Shown: piece after piece, positions 56,654-64,000 of the stretch | Layout of the letters: the number at the start of each line of letters is the position of its first letter | How positions within the stretch are numbered: position 1 is the first letter of the stretch | Assembly (NCBI GenBank): GCA_015680685.1 | Contig: MNCI01001939.1 | Location: 119,941 to 183,940 of the forward strand | Source of the DNA: Gnetum montanum | Taxonomy: Eukaryota > Streptophyta > Gnetopsida > Gnetales > Gnetaceae | Reading direction: 5' to 3' | Length of the DNA: 64,000 nt | Notes under the pieces: generated by a model | What the model saw: only the letters and a program-made list of their open reading frames with translations | What the model was told of the DNA's origin: nothing | The model's database searches: none | Program-made: the position numbers and the translations under genes

Positions 56654-58690
56654 TACAAAGGTTCACAGAGCTTTTGGTTGTGTGTGATGATGGGTGATGG
56701 ATAGTGCAGGATCATGAGTAGTTGTCTAGGCCATGGATCAAGCATATGTTCTTAACCACACATGCACAAGACCCCCTAGATGGGATCAATGAGTCATTAT
56801 CAGTAATGAATAAGGATCTTGTGGGGCACTCACCTTACTTATGCGATAGTGTAGGTGAGGGTCCTTCAATTGGCACTAGGGATGTGAGTAAGGTAGATTG
56901 CTACATAGTTGAGATGGTGGGGCCATCTAAGGCCAAGATCAAGAGGCTGAATCCTCTAGAGGAAGTTGCCCCTATGATTAGGAAGCCAACTAGCAAAAAG
57001 ATTCTAAATAAGCTACAAAGCTTGCATGTAGATGTTGCAGGTTAGTATGCATAGATTCTTAGATGCCTGAGTTATATTCATGTAAATGTTTTTTTATTTT
57101 TATGTTTTTCTATTATGCCATAATATTAATTAGCTAATGATGTGCTATGTGTACTAATATGCTATATGTGTTAATTTCAAAAAAGGAAGAGAGGGTTGTA
57201 AGAGTAGTGCTCAAGGTAGAAATGAAGGAAGTGCCTCCTCAAGTTAAGGAGGAGAAGGCTCATGCAGAACAGCCTCACGAGGCAGTAGAGGCCCTTTAGT
57301 AGTTGGAGGAAGAGGGGTTGCTCCATCCCAATGAGGATGATTTTGATAGTTTGTTTAATGGTACATAGCTAGATGAACCCCTTGCACTCACACCTAAGGG
57401 CTTGCTAGGTAATCAAGTTGTACTACCATCTATCTTCCCTTGTTTACTCTAGTATCTTTAGCTACTAGGCCATATGCTAATTGCATCATTGTATTACAAT
57501 ATCAAATATTCTTACCAGCTATCCCACATCTACCTACCACATGGAGCCATGGACAAATATGCAAGATAAATTCACCTTCATGAAAGGTGTCATTGAGGAC
57601 ATGGTGAACCACTTACAACAACTGGACCCTAATCTTGCGGTCATTGCTCAAATACTTAGGTGCTAATATGTATGTAATACCTATAGGTCCTAAGCTGTAG
57701 TTGGACCTATGCAAAGTGCCCAAGGTGGATGGCCTCCCTAACCTTCCTCCTAATGTTGATCAGGTACCTTGTCACATGTACAAGACATTGAACAAGTGCA
57801 TGCTTTCCTATGTGAAGGCATTGTGGATCTACAAGTGCTCGAATGAGCACTTGTGAAAATGTGTGCAAAAAATTCAAGAGAGGATGACTAACTAGGATGA
57901 GAAGATCAAGGATCTTTAATCTAGATATGACTTCATAGTGGCTAGATTACAGGGAGATGGCACCTAGCATACCTCTGAGATTGAGTACGCCAAATATTGG
58001 ATAGCTCTTAGAGGTAAGAATGAGGCCACATAGGAGCTAATCGAGCAATGTTTCTAGATGAACCTACTCACCTAGAAGAACTAGGATTGGAAGAATTATA
58101 GAACCAAGGTTTATCAATGGGGGTAGATGCAAAATAACCACAAGCATTAATACAAGTGAGAGCATGATGTGTACCTATGATGGTACAAGGAGATGTCTAC
58201 TAAACATCGTTACCTCAAGATGTTTCTTAAGGTGATTGGTGAGAAATAGACATATGATTTGTTCATGTGGAGTACAATCATGACTGACTCTCCTATAAGG
58301 GAGATCATCACCCCCTCCAAAGAGGCCTCTTCTGCTACATTCTAAATGAAGCTACTTGTATGAACCATCGTGGACAAAGCCAAGACCCTTTTAGGTGTTG
58401 ACTTTAGCTAGAAGGACTAGATGCAACTTTCTAAAGCTGAGATCCTCCACTACTTGGAGGCTGGCCTTGGAAAGTTACCTCCAAAACTCACTGAAGTAGG
58501 ACACTCTTAGGTTAGTTAGTTTTTATGCCTTTCATGTTTTAAGTTAGGTCATATAGTGCATGTTTGCTTACTAATTATGAATGTTTGTTAATGGTTGTGA
58601 CAAGTACCAAGCGATGTTGTAGGCCTCAATGACGCAGCAGATGAAGAAGAACATCCACCACCACCTAGCACCATTAGTTGAGCATGACCA
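56654..58690 (+). pseudogene. Antisense cargo gene of outer Tat, 3' part
   Basis: Resumes the exon cut at 27641. Exons inferred: 56654-57040 (donor GTTAGT 57041), 57186-57408, 57519-57659, 57687-58510 (donor GTTAGT 58511) and 58605 to about 58680. 'LSRPWIKHMFLTTHAQDP' (56722-56775) matches the inner copy near 46920-46870. 'KVYQWG' near 58110 matches 'KVYEWG' near 45430. 'LEAGLGKLPP' near 58460 marks the penultimate exon end. The region is Lys/Glu-rich and probably coiled coil, ending in an acidic Pro-rich tail. One apparent intron (57660-57686) is too short to splice and may be partly deleted. Many TAG stops. Confidence 0.68.
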
Positions 58691-58849
58691 GATGTACCTC
58701 CCATTGGGCTTTTCACTACATTTTTGCTATCTAATGTTATTCATGTTATGTATTGCTATGAATATTACATTTGCTAGATGATTATTTTCTATGTGTAAAC
58801 TTTGATCCCTATGTAACAATTTTATTGCATTATGAGTATGTGAGTCTGG

Positions 58850-59285
58850 GCCATTGTGAGCCATGGTGAATCCATTGTTAGTTTAAATCCCTAATAGGTC
58901 CCATGGTAGTTTAATACCATAGCAGGAGGGAAAATGCCAGTTTTTGGCCATTTCAGGCCACGTGTTTTCTAGTTTTAGGGCCTTCCAGGACACCATGATA
59001 ATGATAGTTTAGGCCCCTTCCAGGCCTCTACAAAGGATTTAAAAGTAATAGTTTTAGGCCATTCTAGGTTGCAGGGTTGCTAGTTTAAGGCCATAGCTAG
59101 CCATGATGATAGTTTAAGGCCATTCCAAGTCGTAGTGATAGAGATCAAGAGTAGTAGTTTAAGGCTATTTTGGGCTATAATGTTGCCATTTGAAGGCCAT
59201 GATAGGCCATGAATTGCTAGTTTAAGCCCATTTTGGGCCACTACATTGCTAGTTTAAGGCCATAGTAGGCCACATATTACAATCT
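58850..59285. repeat. Boundary repeats of outer Tat (inverse orientation)
   Basis: Ten or more units of 25-50 bp with TTGCTAGTTTAAGGCCAT..TAGGCCA, the reverse complement of the inner-element motif. They sit between the antisense gene and gag-protease, as in the inner element at 41765. Confidence 0.82.
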
Positions 59286-59639
59286 CTCTCTTTTTAATTT
59301 TGGATTTTATGGTTTTTTATGCATTTTGATATTTTTAAAGTGATAACCACAAAAGTGTAAATTGACAAGTAGATGCATGAACAAAGTAGATGAATGCAAG
59401 AACCAAGCAAATAAATGTGTAATCTAAGTAATTAAGCTAAATGTAAATAACACGCTACCATGCTAACCTAATGTAATAAAAATGCAATAGAAGAGAGAGT
59501 AGGGTACCAGGCAAGCAAAAGTTTAATGGGCAGGCACCTAGTGTGTTCTGGACTAAGGGGATACCTTAATTGCACAATTGTTCCTAACCTGATGTGGGTT
59601 AGGGGGTGCGTAGGGCCTAGATTGCACTATCTAGTATTA
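59286..59639. other. Outer Tat spacer after the protease
   Basis: AT-rich, no motif recognised. It corresponds to the region just 3' of the protease in element orientation. Confidence 0.45.
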
Positions 59640-62600
59640 TCCTTGACCCTCACTTACTACATTAAAGGGCAACTCTAGCCAAATGGTGTTCTATGGAAGG
59701 TCATTAGCTTCCACTACTCCTTTGGGTGCATTCACCTCATGCATTTGGTTATCTACCATAGGTGCATCATTAGGAAATTAAACATACAACCCTTGCTTCA
59801 TATCTATGTTGTTTATGGCCAAAGGAACAACATTCTCGCCATGGATGATAACTTCATGACCTTCATACAAAATGTGGATCTCTTGATGAATTGTAGAGGA
59901 GATGGCTTGTAATTGGACTAGCCAAGGCCCACCCAGTATCAGGTTAAAGCCCAGGATCTTCTCTATGATGATAAATTTAGCAATGGTGGGGAATTTATCC
60001 CCTACTACAAAAGCTATGTTTACCATGATCCTAATAATGACATGTGATCCATTGAAGGATTTTAGACACATGGTTTTGTTGGCTTCACCTAGTCTACAAG
60101 GCCTAGCTTGTTGATGATGGTATGTGGAATTACATTTGTTGTTGCCCCATTGTCAATGTGCACTCTTCAAATCTTGCATTTCCTAACACATATGATGATG
60201 AACATGGGAGCTATTATGACCTCACCCTTCTTAGGGTTGACCTTAATTACTTCATTGTGAAATGCTAGGGATGTGGAACTCAATTCTTATGGTGTAGGGG
60301 ACAACATCACTATGTGGATGGAGTTCTCATCTATAGGGATGTCTTTAGTGATAGGAATGGAGGTCAACATCTACTCTAGTGCCTCATAGTGGGCAAAAGA
60401 AGTCATGATTAGGTCATACAAACTTAGTGCTATATTTTTTTGCTTGAGTGATTGCTTGACTTGGGCTAATGCATCCACAAAGTCATTGCCATTGGTCATG
60501 TTTTGGTTGGCTATGACTTCCTCCATGCATCCTAAGAGACAGATTTCTTGTGGAGGTGACTTGGGCTTTGTTAGCTTGGCCTATGCAAGGACCTCAATGC
60601 TTGGTTGTGATCTGCTAGTTGTGGCCTCCTCAATTTTTGTTTGGTCTTGGTGTTGCCTAATCATTGTTTGCAAGATGCTCATTGGATCTCCTGTGTTGCC
60701 ACCTGGGTCTACTAATGTTGCTAGCAGGATTGGCCCTTAGACGAGAAGGGACCGATGTATTAGCTACCATTGGCCTTTGGACAAGTGAAGGGTTAGCATG
60801 TTGTGGCATATTGATAATGAAGGATGATTAAACTATTATTGTTAAGACATGTTTTGGGGCCCTAACCACAAAGGGTGTTGTTGGTGCTTGAGGTGGAACT
60901 TAGATAATAAAAGGGGGCCTCAAACCCATAGGGGCCAAGAGGACCCCTACCAGAGGGCACACAAACCATGAATGGCTATTACACCACTTTTAGGTTGTCA
61001 TCAACATTGATAGCATTTATGATGTAGACAAAATTGTCCAAATTTAGAAGGTCCTTATACACCCTCATGGATTGGTTTTGTAGCCTGATTAGGTTGTAGT
61101 TTTGAGGACCAGCTCACCTTTATCAATCATCTTTTGTAGATCATCTTACAAGGCTAGGTAAAAGTCTATGATATGACCAGACAACTAGTGGTAATGGCAA
61201 AACTAATCTAGCATGAAATGTTTTGGGACCAAGGGCTCATTTGGCATCACCAAAGAGAGGTTTCTAAGTAGCTTGCAGTATTTTTCATGTCCTTTATGGG
61301 CATCCTCAGAAATTTGCTTATAGTTGATGTGCCTAGCTTTTAACAATTTTTCCAATAGCTCTGAGGACTTTAGTGGCAATGAGGTGTACTTGGAATGATC
61401 CTTGTGCTCAAAGTTAGACCTTTGATTGACTTGCGTCATGGCCACTATAGATGGAGGCAGGTTGGTTGCCTTTGCACTAGGGTTGGTAGCTTTGTTGTTA
61501 GTTGAGGCTTTGGGAAACTTAGTTGTCATCCCTTGGTTGGTTACCTTGGCCTATTTATCTACCACTACCACCATTGTAGTTTGCTTTCCCTTGTCCCTAT
61601 CTCTCCTCACCTATTGGTTCTTGTAGGCCATGTAGGCCAGGTCCTTACTGGCTTCCACTATGTCTTATATGCTCTTAGTTTGGGTGAAGGCCTAGCTTAG
61701 GGATTGTAGGCCTAAGTAGTACAACTTTAACTTTATGAAATCATTAACTATGCCCTTGAAAATAGCTAAGAGATGTGGCTTGGCTATGAGCTCTTATATT
61801 TTGTTTAATAAGGCACTCCATCATTGGATGAATTTTTGCACGGGCTCTAAGTGGCCTTGCTTGACTTGCATGAGCTGGTCCAAGGTTGCTTCTAGCTTTA
61901 AGCTGTACTTGAACTGTGTCATGAACTAGCTTAAGAGATCTTCTAGAGTGGAGATAGAGCCTCTAGATAGTGCGTAGTACTAGTCTAATTATTTTCTAGT
62001 CAATGACATGGAAAATACACATATGATGGCATGTGGCCAAGATTGCAATAGCAAACAATTCAACTTGAATGTGACCAAATGCACATTGGGGTTCCCATCA
62101 CCATTGTACTTGGTGAACTAAGGTAGTGGGACCCCAGTTGGTTGAGTTAGAGGTGGGACTATAGAACTTATAGGGTTATCCTAGTAGAAGTCCACCACTT
62201 TGATAGTTTTAGAGAAGGCAACTTTAAGTTGCTTCACCTCTTCTATCAATGTTTGGATCAATTGGAACACCTGGTCTAAATTTTGGGATGCCCCAGCTAG
62301 CTATGCTAGTTATGCTATTTGTTGTGTTGGTTGTGTGGCCCATGAATTGATCACAAGTTGTGGAGCCATGTGAGTTGATTGATGCATTGACTATGTTATA
62401 GGGACAGTGATTGGGGCAAGCCACACACATGTGGTTGCATCGACATTAAGGACACTGATGAAATAGGTAGGATGTAGGGTGCCTTAGTCATTTGGGGCTA
62501 GGAGATGGGCGCTACGTGAACATATGGTTGAGCTGATGTGATTGCTGATGGTAAAGATGGTAAGGAAAATTGAGATGATCCCACTAAGGGTAAGTTAAAG

Positions 62601-63225
62601 GGAGCTATTACATCATAATGTGGGTATTGTGTCTAATTGGTTTCCACTACAGGTGTAGATCTAAGCCTAATAGAGTGGGAATGTGATGCTAATGTTATGA
62701 CCATCTCGGGGAAGAAAAGTAAACTGAATCAAGGAGGGGCTAGACTAGGGATTGCTTATTGGAAGATGATGGGAAAGGGGATCTCATGTTCAAAGCAAGC
62801 TTCAAATTCATCTACTTCCTCTTGTAAGGCTTCCTCATAGTTAGTTCCCATGTCGCACTCACTTACTCAGATGAGATGGGATAATAACTGGTAATGGGAC
62901 ATTATGAGTGGGATGATGTTGAATGAGGAAGGGATATAGTCTCGTCCATCCTAGTGGATTAGTTCAAAGTCAAAATTTCCTTCCATGTTAAGGTGATCTA
63001 TAAGTAACCCTGCTTGGACCTTTACACATATAAAGTTGTATTGCTCATTGCTAAGCACAACATACTCTAGGTCTTGGCTACATAGCCTAAGGGATTGCCT
63101 TGGCCTAGCCATCATGAGATTTGTAAGGTTGCCAATCCTGGTCTCTTGTTGGATAGGCAAGTTATCAAGTACATTTAAAATTAATGCTAGAGGTTGATCC
63201 AAGTTCATGGTTGGAGATCAAGTTG
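59640..63225 (-). pseudogene. Outer Tat gag-protease, decayed
   Basis: Aligns with inner gag-protease. N-terminal 'RQSLRL' and 'YNFICVKVQAGLLIDHL' (about 63110-63000). The gag core has 'TLDQLMQVKQ' (about 61880) and 'KLYYLGLQSLS' (about 61720). Then 'DHSKYTSLPLKSSELLEKLL' (about 61345-61400). The protease has 'FNLILGGPWLVQLQAISSTI' (59885-59945) and 'EVIIHGENVVPLAIN' (about 59815-59860). The active-site loop lies near 60150 and is poorly preserved. Frequent TAG/TGA stops and frame changes make it inactive. The start is placed from similarity, not from a clear ATG context. Confidence 0.78.
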
Positions 63226-63600
63226 TAGAGGGAAATTGCAAAGGTTTCTAGCTGCAAAATATAGTGGACCAAGTTGAAACTAACTCTATTTTGGTTGATA
63301 CCACTAACTATGCTCTTTAATATGGAGAGCTAACTACACTAACTACACTCTCCACTATGAAGAGCCAACTACACTCTCCACAATAGAGAGTTAACTATGC
63401 TATCTACACTAGAGATGACTATGCTCCAATTAAGGATAATGGAAACTTAGTAAAATAGTGGAGAGAAGTGTAGTTTGGGGTTTCTATGAGGGATCCTAGA
63501 GGGATATACTACAGGGTCCAATCTACATCGATGTGTTAATGGATAACTATGGTGTAGAGAGCTCATGAAATAACCTCAACAAAGCTTGAAAAAAGGGTTT
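63226..63600. other. Outer Tat leader with short repeats
   Basis: Untranslated leader of the outer element. Words such as AACTACACTCTCCAC / GAGAGTTAACTA recur several times between 63290 and 63425. Confidence 0.6.
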
Positions 63601-63619
63601 GGCCCTCCTTGTATCACCA
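63601..63619 (-). other. Outer Tat primer binding site, decayed
   Basis: Minus strand TGGTGATACAAGGAGGGCC, corresponding to TGGCGCTAGAAGGAGGGCC in the inner element, 5 nt from the LTR edge. Confidence 0.65.
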
Positions 63620-63624
63620 AAAAC

Positions 63625-64000
63625 TATAATAATCAAAAACATCAATGGCTGGAACATCGAGGTCCATGGCTACATAACCTAACCCTGAGTCTATGTGAGG
63701 AACTACTGAAGGTAGAGATGGGATGCCATGAATAGTCTTATCAATCAAATAGGGACTTACTAGATGCAACCGGGGTACAACGTGGTTAGCTGCAATGCTA
63801 ACGTGAAATGTTGCTAAGTTTTTAAATGATGTTAATGGTGTTAATGGGATCAAGCATAGTCAAGAGTTTTAACGAAAATGGGGGTGTCAACATGTAGAGA
63901 TCACAAACCAAGCATAGTTTTAGGCATCACTATGTAGTGAAATAGCAAAAATGCAAATAAAATGCTAAAAATGCAAAGAGAGAGAGAGAGAGAGAGAGAG
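63625..64000 (-). repeat. Outer Tat 5' LTR, partial (runs off window)
   Basis: On the minus strand the LTR ends CCAGCCATTGATGTTTTTGA followed by TTATTATA, matching the inner LTR end (CCAGCCATCGACGTTTTCGA, then TTGCTACA). Upstream blocks also match (TCCCTATTTGATTGATAAGA with CCTTGTCTAATCAACCAGAC). The short frame at 63614-63853 is LTR sequence. Confidence 0.7.
63977..64000. repeat. (AG)n microsatellite
   Basis: At least 12 AG dinucleotides at the window edge, within the outer LTR. The window or contig probably stops in the repeat. Confidence 0.95.

Larger units (their letters stand above)
23565..64000 (-). mobile_element. Outer Tat (Ogre-like) Ty3/Gypsy element, split by insertion
   Basis: Reading leftward: 5' LTR (63625 to beyond the window), primer site, gag-protease (63225-59640), TTAAACTAGC-type repeats (59285-58850), an antisense spliced gene (58690-56654 and 27641-26083 on the + strand), then pol starting at 24852 and ending abruptly at 23565. 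The 3' half of pol and the 3' LTR are missing. The order is the same as in the inner element, in opposite orientation. Without the 29-kb insertion about 11.4 kb remains in the window. Confidence 0.8.

Overview
This is nuclear DNA from a seed plant with a large, repeat-rich genome. Evidence for a plant: an LRR receptor-like protein gene relic, Ty3/Gypsy LTR retrotransposons of the plant Tat (Ogre-like) and Athila lineages, and heavy C-to-T decay. A gymnosperm is plausible but not proven. No intact cellular gene is visible; nearly everything is mobile DNA, and only one long retrotransposon frame (gag-protease, 34971-38315) is open.

Layout. 1-2208: diverged tandem repeat and an old LTR remnant. 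2209-4413 (-): broken LRR receptor-like protein gene. 5450-13638 (+): Gypsy element D with 1,680-bp LTRs; gag and protease remain and most of pol is deleted. 14741-about 19980 (+): element C, a decayed Athila-like element. 20330-23547 (-): decayed ORF resembling a putative plant transposon protein, abutting a truncated pol. 23565-64000 (-): a giant 'outer' Tat element whose 5' LTR runs off the right edge. Inside it, at 27642-56648 (+), lies a complete 29-kb 'inner' Tat element with 1.6-kb LTRs and an ATACC target duplication. Inside the inner gag lies an 8-kb Athila-like gag-protease-only element (31508-39563, -, duplication CCCAC). A further 2.7-kb LTR-like insertion (42686-45414, duplication ATATG) also sits in the inner element.

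The most notable result comes from comparing the two Tat copies. Both carry, between protease and RT, a long gene on the opposite strand to gag-pol. It can be read at 42097-49213 (-) in the inner copy and at 26083-27641 plus 56654-58690 (+) in the outer copy. The two copies align at protein level through eight apparent exons, with GT...AG-like breaks at matching positions. The first homologous exon looks like an FCP1/NIF-type HAD domain with its catalytic aspartate replaced, and the C-terminal part is charged and coiled-coil-like. Short repeats built on TTAAACTAGCA bound this module. A splice-acceptor-like site precedes pol in both copies, at the place where Ogre elements are known to have an intron. 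I propose a retrotransposon carrying a spliced antisense cargo gene inside its sense-strand intron.

The elements work as a nest: outer Tat first, then inner Tat into the outer antisense gene, then the gag-only element into the inner gag. Stops are mostly TAG/TAA at Gln/Trp positions, so most units are dead. The gag-only element is the youngest. Several gaps and two local duplications look like assembly joins. Without searches, domain names rest on motifs I can read.
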